Notes under the pieces: generated by a model
What the model was told of the DNA's origin: nothing
Databases searched by the model: none
The model's input: only the letters and a program-made list of their open reading frames with translations
Assembly: GCA_038087015.1 (NCBI GenBank)
Contig: JASBNA010000060.1
Location: forward strand, 1-64,000
Length of the DNA: 64,000 nucleotides
Source: Cerrena zonata
Lineage: Eukaryota > Basidiomycota > Agaricomycetes > Polyporales > Cerrenaceae
Reading direction: 5' to 3'
In this document: positions 9,354 through 19,512 of the stretch, piece after piece
How positions within the stretch are numbered: the first letter of the stretch is position 1
Layout of the letters: each line of letters starts with the position of its first letter
Position numbers and translations under genes: made by a program

Positions 9354-12300
9354 TCACTTTAGGTTAAGTTTTAGTTTGAATGCTGGCTTTGGACGGGAAT
9401 CATCACTGTTTTTACGAGATGATTCATCATTTTTCCCTTGGGAATCTCTTCCAGACTCAGTTTCTGCCAAAGAAGTTTGTTCTTTCTTGATATTTTCTTC
9501 GGGGGGAGTCAGAGATCTGCTTTTCTCTTCACCTGGATGAATATAGATCTTAGTTTTCTTTTTCTTTGTGCCTTGATTGGAAGAAAACGGACTACTGGAT
9601 TTTGAAAAGGGAGACGCTGCTCTTTCAAAAGGTTTTGTTTCTAATTTGGCTTCTGGTTCTACCAGGGCACTTCTGGAAGGTGGCCTGGAAGGTGTTCTGG
9701 ATCCGTTTGGTGTTGTTATTGACTTCATATTATTAGTTGGAGGGTTTTTTGAAAAATTGAGCTTGATCTTTCGTTTATTTTCTGATAATTTCTCATCTGT
9801 TGTTGTATTCTCTGAATTCTTCACCAGACTTGCTTTCTGACTCTCATCTTTGGCATTGTTGTTGGAGCTTATAGCGTCGCCTCCATTACTAGTGTCATCG
9901 ATTATGGGAGTCACATTTGGTGTCTCTTCAGAAACTGCTGAATCTTTGGATTCAGGAAATGGCTGGGCAGAAACTAGAACTTTCTTTTCTTTGGTAAGAA
10001 TTTTAACATACCTTGGTACTTCATTCTTTGGTACAAGCATATCCCTAATGATTTCTCTATTCTTTTTATTCGTGAATTTGAAGGTAATTTTGGAATTGCT
10101 TTTTCTTTGGAGAAGGCTTGGGGATTTCAAACACATCAGGTTCTGCTGGTAATGATCTCGTTTTGAATTTGAAAGTTAATTTATACTTGTTTTTAGGATC
10201 AGCTACTACCAATTGTGGTTCTTTTTCGGTCTTTTTGGTGATTGCAACTTCTGGCTTTTTCACTTCTGGCTTTTTCACTTCTGGCTTTTTAACATCTGGC
10301 TTTTTAACATCTGGCTTTTTAGTAACCTTCTTTTCACTTGCTTCTGCGCCCGAAGAAAGCTTTATCTTCAATTTTGGCTCAGTGGCTGGTTTGATTGGTG
10401 AGGGTTCTTGTGGGGCTTTAGCCTTCTCTGAATTCTTTTCATTATTCGATTTGAATGAAGACAATTGAATTTTGAATCTTCCTTCTCTCTTGATGACCAC
10501 TTTACCCTCCACCAACATTTTTAAGTACAATCTTCTTCTTCAATTCATTCAAGGCAACACTAGGAACTGGTACCCTAACGACAAAGCTGTCAATCTCTTT
10601 ATAAAGGATTTGACAAATACTGAAAATATTTCTTCTTTCGTAAATACTTAGTAAAGAAGAATGAATAAGTTCCCAAAATGTATTTTTCAATCCTTGACCA
10701 ATCGAGTAGTCCCTTCTTAACAATTCAATTGCACCATTTAATGTTTCTCTAGCAAATGCATCTCTTCTTGAATTGATTTCAGCGTTTGACGTATCCTCGA
10801 CAATGACCATGTTGGTTTGATTGGTAGTCATCCTGGAACCAGCTTCCATAAGTTTTTCAAGCGTCTTGAATTCTGGATCATCTAAAGTAGATGGAGTTCC
10901 ATCTATTGCGGCAATGCAAATTGAGTTTATAAATGCGTCGATTAATTTATTTCTTAACGTGTGATCTGAAAAATCTAGTAAACAAACCTTCAAAAAGTAT
11001 TGCAATATATCTCGATTTTTTAGACCACCCAAAATCAAAATACCTCTGAAAGCTGCAACTCGTATTTCGACAGGATACTTTTCCAAAGTATAGTACAAAA
11101 GATCTTCAAAAGTGAGCTGAATCTTCCCGTGAGTTGCCAAAACGATCTTTTGTTGTAAGCAGGTAAGGGAGATTATATTTTGATACGAAGGAATCCACTC
11201 ATCCAATTTTTGTAGACGAGACATTTCGCTAACTGCTAATTCCAAAAACTTATCCTTCGAGGTAGAATTAGTATCTTCCAGTTCAGCATATGTGAGAGGA
11301 TTATCAACTTGTAACTCACCGCTAGTACTCAAAGCACTGTTGGCGAGGGCCTTAATCAACTCAGAAAGGTAGAAACAATCTTGAAAATCATTGTTTGAAT
11401 TGTCATTATATTTGACAATGTTAAGTAGCAATGTTCTTATTTCCTGAGGGACATTACCATCATCATCCCTTACATTGCTCAATATTTTGGAATTTCCTTC
11501 TGCAAGAAAAAATTATTGAAATCATTGAAATCATTGCTTGAGGGAACAAAACTATTAGGAAAGCAAAATAATTTCTGGTAAACTTTCAAAAGATATTCTA
11601 TTCCGATAAATCTATTGTCAGGGCGAGAGAAAGATGCAAGTGCTTGAGCTGCTGCAATTCTAATACCATAAAAGTATCTTTTGTCCATTAAAGTTCTAGT
11701 AAGAATCGAACAATAAATGGGGTTAGGCTTTTCTATGTCTCCGAAATAACTGACTGCATCGTATTGAGCTTCCACATCTCTATCATATTGTAGTTGAGCT
11801 CCAAACATGTAATCCGGTTGTTTGACATTTATTTTGGCAATCCACTCAAAGTCAGTATCAACCCTAATCCATTCAAATGGGTCATTATAAAGAACTTCAT
11901 CTTCATGTCTAGCCCAATCACTTAAATTCCACTCTTGTATTTCTTGAGAAGACATTAATACATCACCAAGTTTACTGAAATTACTATTTGGTTCATTATT
12001 ATCTTCTTATTCTTTTTCAATCTTTTGAATTTTGAATTATATTGTATGTCTAAACGAACAACGCCTTCTTTCAAGTCAACAATATGTTCGTATGGAGTTC
12101 CATCAGCCTCATGAACTCTAATTGTCATTGGGCCAAGGAACACCGGTTGAATTGGAAAAGAAGGCTCATCATCAAGATAAGAAATGGAGTCATTAATGAA
12201 AGTTTGGGGATTGGGATGAGGTTTCTTTGTCTCCAGGTGTTGAACTTGTCTGATACTCATTTCAATCATTGAACGTTTTTTATTGAAACTTTGCGTTATG

Positions 12301-14269
12301 TTAAAAATTGGAACACCAGCACCAAGGATCCATTGTCTGAAAAAGATGTCAAGTTTATTACGATTAACTTTTTCACAAACGTATTGGAAATGCAGAGTTG
12401 ATAAGGTACCATTTTGTAGATCACCGGACATAGCTTGTAAGAATAACTTCGGTAAGACTCGAGAAAGACCAAATGATTTATCAGTTTTAGTCATTCTTCT
12501 ATCCAAGATGAAAAGAACAATTGGGGATTTTAATTTAATAAAGTCTAAATCAAGATCTGATATTGGGAATCTGAAAAAATAATTTCCTAATGGTTTTTTA
12601 TTTATATCTTCTTCCACAATTTTATTCATTTTCTGTTTTATTTTATAGCGATACTCATTAACACCCATTAATTCCCTAATAAATTGATAGGCTATGTATC
12701 TAGCTATACCGATGGTACACCAAAAATCATTAAAAGTTTGGGGTACTATATTAATACCAGACCATTGGGTGGTTATACTTTCTAATAAGGTTTCAGTAAC
12801 AGTGAACATAGGTTCAACTATATCAGCAGGATATAAGAGTTTATCGTTAACTATAGCAAGACCAGCGAAATTATTAGTTTCTGAAACACAACCACTTACA
12901 AAAGCAATTGCAAAAGAGCTGAAAGGAAATGACCCAAACTCATTCAGAAAATACTCCATTGCTCTATTGGCGAAAACACAAGTATTTTCAGCTAATTCTT
13001 GTTGATCTGGGAGACAATATATTGTTACGGGTGAATTGGCATTATCTTTTTCTATATCATCAAAATTACCAGGTTCAAGTTCATTTTCAATATCATCAGT
13101 AATATCCTGGGCTGGTTTGGATAAAGTAATAGTTTGGAAGCAACCAAGAGCCCAACCCACATGATGAGCACAAACGGGGTTAAAGATTGACCATGACACC
13201 ACTTTCTTAGATAAATCTATTGAATGGGGAGTTTCCTTAACATTATTGAAGTCACCAGTACATATGGATAATTCGTAATCAGCATCGTCTTCGTCTTCAT
13301 CTCCTCCTCCAATTCTCCATCTACAGACAGAGCCTTGCGTTTCTTTCTTGATTTGATTTCTTCTTTAGAGCCAATTACTCTTGGATTCCCAATATCTTTG
13401 ACAGTACGAGGAATATTTATTTCTATTGTCCAAGTAGACCTCTCCCACAAGTTATCTATACATGGGACCCAGGAAGACGTTGATATGTTATACTCTGAGT
13501 TAACTGTGTAGGCATGCCAAAATTTTTTATCGGTTTTATCATTAGTTAAGAAATTGACCCCATTCTTGGTATTAATACATTCGTACTCTATGAGGACTTG
13601 AATTGGACTATAAACCTCATTGGAAGTACTTTTCGATTTGAGATGAAGCGGAGTTAAAGTGTTTGCGGCTTCACTGCCGGGGGTATGTAATGAATTTATA
13701 TCAGTCAATTCAAACTTCATATTATCAGGAAGTATGATGATGAGTTCTTCGGTATTCCCGTTCGAATGTTTCTCAAACGGATCTCTAGAGTCAAAATTCA
13801 CTTCACCAAACACATGATTGAGTTTTTGCCTTATTAGATGATGCTGGTGGATATTGAGATCACGCGAGTACAAGTCAAAGATATTGATTGTTTGGTTCTC
13901 TATACATTCCTCGAAAACGTTATCATCATTGATGTAGAGATTATCCTTATAGATATAATTGGCGTGCCTTATATTATTCACGTAAACATCCTTTATATTC
14001 ATCTCCCTGCAATCTAGACTGATGGTCTTCAATGTATTCGATGTGGGGACAATCGTGAGTTCTGTAAAACCATCGATTTTCCTCTGGGCCAAATCCACAT
14101 CTATATTCACTCTCTGATGGGCCACCTTGAGCTGTTGGGTCAGTAGATTCACGTTTTTCCCTGACTTAGCAGCCTTCCCAGTCTTAGGAGTGTTGCTCAG
14201 ACCCCCGCCATTGAATCGCGGCGTCAAGCCTCCATTCTGTAATAAGTCCATGTGGGATGTGCTGGGCAT
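9354..14269 (-). CDS. TAF2: TAF2, TFIID subunit, split by five single-base frame breaks
   Basis: Six consecutive minus-strand frames together form one TAF2 of about 1,640 residues. The N-terminal aminopeptidase-like part (VAHQRVNIDVDLAQRKIDGF, ...WVPCIDNLWERSTW) leads into the M1-like domain (SWSIFNPVCAHHVGWALG) and the HEAT-like region (RYFYGIRIAAAQALASFSRP). A Lys/Pro/Ser-rich tail ends the protein. At each junction one base restores continuity: missing C near 13301, missing C near 12003, missing T in 11485-11488, extra T in 10518-10522, extra T in 10100-10104. For example near 13250 the new frame reads SICTGDFNNVKETPHSIDL directly into SWSIFNP. TAF2 binds core promoter DNA with TAF1 and is essential in S. 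cerevisiae (1,407 aa), so genuine loss is unlikely. The C-terminal half is lineage-extended and repeat-bearing. Confidence 0.92.
10246..10320 (-). repeat. Five 15-bp tandem repeats inside TAF2
   Basis: Five near-identical 15-base units of the type (C/A)ACTTCTGGCTTTTT on the plus strand encode Lys-Lys-Pro-(Asp/Glu)-Val five times in the TAF2 tail. Two versions alternate in blocks (Asp twice, then Glu three times), indicating recent unit duplication. Confidence 0.9.
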
Positions 14270-14377
14270 ACTTTGTATGTGGAAATCACGGCGGACCTAT
14301 CGATATTGCAACTAGTCGAAGTTAATTGATTAAGTTTAGATGTTGCCGCTGGGTTTTAAAGAGATTTCGAAGTTGTT

Positions 14378-14400
14378 TTTTTTTTTTTTTTTTTTTTTTT
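14378..14400. repeat. Poly(T) tract of about 23 bases
   Basis: An uninterrupted T run between the TAF2 start and the TilS-like stop codon. Such tracts exclude nucleosomes in yeast promoters, and this one lies about 110 bases upstream of TAF2. Confidence 0.8.
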
Positions 14401-14479
14401 GATTTTTTTGACCTTTTTTTGGTTCCTGCACATAAAGACTTACAAACTACGGAGATTTTTGCAATTTGCAATAACTTCA

Positions 14480-15927
14480 TTAAATTACGTACAAGTTCTC
14501 CTTCAAGAAGCAGTCAGAGGCAATGGTGTTGCCGGTGTTGATGGTTGGGATGTGGAGAACTTCTGTTTGGTCGGGAGTTGGTTATCAAGGGAACACCTTG
14601 GGATAATTGGGTATGAATATTCCGTTTGGGAAAGGATTCTTTGACCAAGTTTTGGTATTTGGGGGTATAGGGAATGAGTTTGATCTTTTGAGGACCCAGA
14701 AGAGACCTAAGTTTGAGCCAGAATCGTCTATCGAACAAAATCCAGTCGGACCATTCTTGAGTGATGCTAGTGTCTAGGGTGGTCCTGTCGATGTCCTCCG
14801 CTAGTAATGGCTGTCTTGAAAAAGATATGGTGACGAAGTTGTTGTTGACTCGAGCCGCCATGAGGAGATTCAAGTAGGTCAATGTCAAACGGCTGGATGG
14901 GTTCAGTTTGTACCGTTGTTGGAATTGGGGGACTGCTCTTCTTTCTAATTTGGCGTATGCCCAGTGGTAGTGTTTTATTGATGAATATGGGTATAGATAC
15001 CAGGTACAAGAGACGACTGAGAAGTAGCTGGTCTGAGGGTTTTGATACCCAGGGGGCTGGAAACGATATTTCGACCCTCGCCTTAGCATGGTCATGGGTG
15101 ATTAGGTCATTTGCTTCGAGGTAGTTCATTCTACTTTTTATACGTTGTTCAAGCATACTGGTGACCTGAACCACCTCTTGATGAGTGCCAACTAGTTCTT
15201 CCCGCAGTAGCAACGAGCCAAGCAGCGTATCTCCTGTCTGAACCCGGGAAGGAATCTCCTTATTGATCAAGTATCGAAACGCATTTCGCTTGGTCAATTG
15301 AGGGTCGCTATTGGTGGGGTCTTCAAACCACCTTATGCCATTGCTCCGGCACGTCCCAATGATTTCCAGCTTATCAAAAGCTAGCAAGGGCCTCAACACC
15401 TGAATGGGTTCCACAACAGAAGTGGGTGCCTTTGGCATCACCGGTAAATGCGCTTGTTGTTTAAGTCCCACCAACCCAAAAAGAGATGAGTTCTGTTGCA
15501 ACCGCTGGAGAAAGGTCTCTAGCTGGTCATTGAGATTATGGGCCAATAAAACACTTCTTATCCCATTTTCTAAACACATCCTCTGAAATGCTTCGTACCG
15601 TTTCTTTCTTGCAACCTCTTCAAAATTACTAATGGACTTGACATCCCCCTCTGAATACGTCAACGATCGTATATAGTGAGTCACCCCCCACTGCTTCACC
15701 ACCTCGCCAACCTGCACGGCTTCTTCCCTGGACCCGTCTCGATATCTATGATCAATCGTAACGGCTGATATTTCCATGTCTTTCTGATGCTCATCTCGGT
15801 ACCGACTCAATAAGTACGCCAAACACATCGAGTCAACTCCTCCAGAAAGCGCAACTAGCACCTTCCGAGGAAGCCCTCCGCCAAAGCTACCCAACACATG
15901 CTGTTTGAAGCTGCCATTGGTGATCAT
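14480..15927 (-). CDS. TilS-like tRNA(Ile)-lysidine synthase (PP-loop ATPase), two frame breaks
   Basis: The N-terminal domain has the PP-loop motif VALSGGVDSMCLAYLL (residues about 24-39), then TIDHRYRDGSREEA, LLAHNLNDQLETFLQRL and RPLLAF...GIRWFEDPTNSDPQ. These are typical of tRNA(Ile)-lysidine synthetase, which modifies C34 of the CAU isoleucine tRNA in bacteria and organelles; in yeast the likely site is the mitochondrion. The frame breaks twice, each time by one extra C in a CCC read on the minus strand (14989-14991 and 14573-14575 on plus). Correcting them gives SIPYSSIKHYHWAYAKLERR and, at the end, TEVLHIPTINTGNTIASDC, ending at 14480. GC and CTG content are higher than in neighbours. 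It could also be described as a generic PP-loop ATPase, but the NDQLET and DPTN motifs favour TilS. Confidence 0.85.
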
Positions 15928-16019
15928 AGTCTTCAGTCTTGAATGAACGATGTAATTAAATGTTATGTAAGGGATTATGTAATCGCTCTCTTTTGGTGAG
16001 TAATCGTTGAAGTCTGAAC

Positions 16020-16046
<27 letters not shown>
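16020..16046 (+). promoter_or_regulatory. Poly(dA) tract upstream of ILS1
   Basis: A run of about 26 A residues ends about 80 bases before the ILS1 ATG. Long poly(dA:dT) tracts keep yeast promoters nucleosome-free, in line with the strong codon bias of ILS1. Confidence 0.7.
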
Positions 16047-16050
<4 letters not shown>

Positions 16051-16124
16051 AAAACTTGGTGATTAACTTTGATTTATAACCATATTTACTCTGTTGTACT
16101 TATTGGAAAGATAGAAGTATAGCC

Positions 16125-19100
16125 ATGGCTGAGCAAGAGTCCGGGAATCAATTTTTTAACTTCCCAAAGGAAGAAGAAAAGATCGGTCAACACTGGGAAG
16201 AAGTCGATGCTTTCCAAAGATCATTGGAAATTACTAAAGACCTCCCACCATTTGCATTTTTTGATGGTCCACCATTTGCTACTGGTACTCCTCATTATGG
16301 ACATCTTTTAGCCTCTACTGTTAAGGATATCATTCCTCGTTACGCCACCATGAATGGTCACCATGTTGAAAGAAGATTTGGTTGGGATACCCATGGTTTA
16401 CCAGTTGAACATGAGATTGACAAAAAATTGGGTATTACTGGTAAAGATGATGTTATGAATATGGGTATTGACAAATATAATGCTGAATGTCGTTCTATTG
16501 TTATGAGATATGCTGGTGAATGGCGTAAAACCGTTAGTAGATTGGGTAGATGGATTGATATGGATAATGATTATAAAACATTATACCCAGAATTTATGGA
16601 ATCCGTTTGGTGGGTCTTCAAACAATTATATGAAAAAAACTCTGTTTACAGAGGGTTGAGAGTCATGCCTTATTCTACCGGTTGTACTACTCCTCTTTCT
16701 AATTTTGAAGCTCAACAAAATTATAAAGAAGTTAATGATCCAGCCGTTACCGTTGGTTTCCCATTAGTTGATGATGAAAACACTTGGTTGGTTGCTTGGA
16801 CCACCACTCCATGGACCTTACCTTCCAACATTGCCTTGGCTGTTCACCCAGATTTAGAATATATCAAAATTTTTGATGAAGAAAAGGGTAAAAACTTTAT
16901 CTTATTAGAAGGTTTATTGAAAACTTTATATAAAAAACCTGCCTCTGCTAAATTTAAGATTGTTGATAGATTTAAAGGTAAAGATTTGGATGGTCTTAAA
17001 TATGTTCCGGCTTTTAATTACTTTTATGAATCATTCAAAGACTATGGTTTCAAAGTTTACTGTGCTGATTATGTTACTGCTGATTCTGGTACTGGTATTG
17101 TTCATCAAGCTCCAGCTTTTGGTGAAGAGGATTTTAACGCCGCTACTAAAGCAGGTATCATCAGTGAAGATAGATTACCTCCTAACCCAGTTGACGATGT
17201 TGGTGCTTTCACTAATGAAGTTTCTGAATTCAAAGGTGTTTACGTTAAAGATGCTGATAAATTAATCATCAAAAAATTGACTGAAAATGGAAGACTTTTA
17301 GTTAACACTCAAATTAAGCACTCTTATCCTTTCTGTTGGAGATCTGATACTCCTTTGATTTACAGAACCGTTCCTGCTTGGTTTGTTCGTATCGGTGAAA
17401 TCATTCCAGATATGTTGAAAAATGTTGAACAAACTAATTGGGTTCCTTCTAATATTAAAGAAAAAAGATTTTCAAATTGGATTTCTAATGCCAGAGATTG
17501 GAACATTTCCAGAAACCGTTATTGGGGTACTCCTATTCCTTTATGGGCTAGTGATGACTTAGAAGAAATTGTCTGTATTGGTTCCATTGAAGAATTGAAA
17601 GAGTTATCTGGTAATAACGATATCACTGATATCCATCGTGAAAGTATCGATCATATCACCATCCCTTCCAAACAAGGTAAAGGTCAATTAAAGAGAATTG
17701 AAGAAGTTTTCGATTGTTGGTTCGAATCTGGTTCTATGCCTTATGCCTCTAGACATTATCCATTCGAAGAAAAAGAAAAATTCAAGAGTGCTTTCCCAGC
17801 CAATTTCATTTCCGAAGGTTTAGATCAAACTAGAGGTTGGTTCTACACCTTAACTGTCTTGGGTACTCATTTGTTCAATACTGCTCCTTACCAAAACGTT
17901 ATTGTTACTGGTATCGTTTTAGCCGCTGACGGTAAGAAAATGTCTAAACGTTTGAAGAATTACCCAGATCCAAATCATGTCTTAGTCCAATACGGTGCAG
18001 ATGCTTTAAGATTATACTTGATCAATTCTCCTGTTTTGAGAGCTGAAACCTTGAAATTTAAAGAAGAAGGTGTTAGAGAAGTTGTTTCATCCGTTTTGTT
18101 ACCTTGGTACAACTCTTATAAATTCTTAAAAGATGCTGCTGATCTTTTCAAGAAAGATAATGATCAAGATTTCATTTATGATCCTAAATTGATCTCTAAC
18201 AATGTTATGGATAGATGGTTGTTAGCTTCTATTCAATCTTTAATTAAATTCATTCATGCTGAAATGACCGCTTATAGACTTTATACTGTTGTTCCAAGAT
18301 TGTTAGCATTAATTGATGCTTTAACCAATTGGTACATCAGATTTAACCGTCGTCGTCTTAAGGGTTACTCTACTGAAGGTTTGGAAGACACCAAAATGGG
18401 TCTTAACACTTTGACCGAAGGTTTGTTAACTTTGTCTAGAGCTATGGCCCCATTCACTCCATACTTAGCTGATGGTATCTACCAAAAATTAAGAGTGTAC
18501 TTCCCAGATGAAGAATTAGAAAGCTTCTGTGTCAATCCAAAGATCAAGGACATTAGATCCGTTCATTTCTTAGCTTATCCAAATGTTAGAGAAGAATTAT
18601 TTGATTCTGCTATTGAACTTGCAGTTTCTAGAATGCAAAAAGTCATTGATTTGGGACGTAACATTAGAGAAAAGAAAACCATCTCATTGAAGACTCCATT
18701 GAAAGAATTGGTTATTTTACATTCTGATCCTCAATACTTAAAGGATGTCGAATCCTTGAAGGGCTACATCACTGAAGAATTAAATGTCAGAAACTTGGTC
18801 ATCACTGATGATGAAGCCAAATATGGTGTTCAATATACCGCTGTTGCTGATTGGCCAGTCTTAGGTAAGAAGTTGAAGAAGGATGCTAAGAAAGTTAAAG
18901 CTGCTTTGCCATCTGTTTCATCTGAAGACATTCAAAAATTCTCTGAAACTGGTAAGATTACTGTTGATGGTATTGACTTGGTGGCTGAAGATTTGAACGT
19001 TCAACGTGGTTTACCTGCTGAAAAGGCTGAACATGGTCAAGAATCTAGATCTTCCCAGGATGTCTTGATTATTTTGGATGTCAACTTATACCCTGAATTA

Positions 19101-19376
19101 CTTGGTGAAGGTTTAGCTAGAGAATTACTTAATCGTATCCAAAGATTACGTAAGAAGGCTGGTTTGAATACTACCGATGATGTCAAAGTCGAATATAATT
19201 TGGTCAAAGATACTATCAAATTTGACACCATTGTCAAAGATAATGAAGCTCTTTTGCTCAAATCTACTAAAAGACCATTGGCTCGTTTCACCGAAGCTAA
19301 TGAATCAGCTGTTATTATTGACGAAGAACAATCTATCAATGATACCGTTTTCAACTTAAGATTGTTGAAAATCTAA
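16125..19376 (+). CDS. ILS1: Cytosolic isoleucyl-tRNA synthetase
   Basis: An intact 1,083-residue class I synthetase. The adenylation motif PHYGHLLAS (residues about 50-58) is the HIGH signature and KKMSKRLKNYPDP (about 603-615) the KMSKS signature. The editing domain in between contains WTTTPWTLPSN and VTADSGTGIVHQAPAFGEED. The C-terminal anticodon-binding part carries NWYIRFNRRRLKG and ISLKTPLKELVILHSD. It charges tRNA-Ile in the cytosol. Length and sequence match the S. cerevisiae enzyme (1,072 aa) closely. Codon use is strongly biased to TTG/TTA leucine, and I found no CTG codon, as expected for a highly expressed gene. The start ATG is preceded by A at -3 (AGCC ATG). Confidence 0.98.
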   Translation: MAEQESGNQFFNFPKEEEKIGQHWEEVDAFQRSLEITKDLPPFAFFDGPPFATGTPHYGHLLASTVKDIIPRYATMNGHHVERRFGWDTHGLPVEHEIDKKLGITGKDDVMNMGIDKYNAECRSIVMRYAGEWRKTVSRLGRWIDMDNDYKTLYPEFMESVWWVFKQLYEKNSVYRGLRVMPYSTGCTTPLSNFEAQQNYKEVNDPAVTVGFPLVDDENTWLVAWTTTPWTLPSNIALAVHPDLEYIKIFDEEKGKNFILLEGLLKTLYKKPASAKFKIVDRFKGKDLDGLKYVPAFNYFYESFKDYGFKVYCADYVTADSGTGIVHQAPAFGEEDFNAATKAGIISEDRLPPNPVDDVGAFTNEVSEFKGVYVKDADKLIIKKLTENGRLLVNTQIKHSYPFCWRSDTPLIYRTVPAWFVRIGEIIPDMLKNVEQTNWVPSNIKEKRFSNWISNARDWNISRNRYWGTPIPLWASDDLEEIVCIGSIEELKELSGNNDITDIHRESIDHITIPSKQGKGQLKRIEEVFDCWFESGSMPYASRHYPFEEKEKFKSAFPANFISEGLDQTRGWFYTLTVLGTHLFNTAPYQNVIVTGIVLAADGKKMSKRLKNYPDPNHVLVQYGADALRLYLINSPVLRAETLKFKEEGVREVVSSVLLPWYNSYKFLKDAADLFKKDNDQDFIYDPKLISNNVMDRWLLASIQSLIKFIHAEMTAYRLYTVVPRLLALIDALTNWYIRFNRRRLKGYSTEGLEDTKMGLNTLTEGLLTLSRAMAPFTPYLADGIYQKLRVYFPDEELESFCVNPKIKDIRSVHFLAYPNVREELFDSAIELAVSRMQKVIDLGRNIREKKTISLKTPLKELVILHSDPQYLKDVESLKGYITEELNVRNLVITDDEAKYGVQYTAVADWPVLGKKLKKDAKKVKAALPSVSSEDIQKFSETGKITVDGIDLVAEDLNVQRGLPAEKAEHGQESRSSQDVLIILDVNLYPELLGEGLARELLNRIQRLRKKAGLNTTDDVKVEYNLVKDTIKFDTIVKDNEALLLKSTKRPLARFTEANESAVIIDEEQSINDTVFNLRLLKI

Positions 19377-19512
19377 GATTCTTGACTGATGTCTCATTGC
19401 TCTTTAGCTTACTCCTTTTACGTATGTGTCTGTACACATATATGCAATTTTCTTCTGTGTATTTAGAATCTATAATATAAATAATTTATAAGTTTAATTG
19501 TAATTACAAGCA

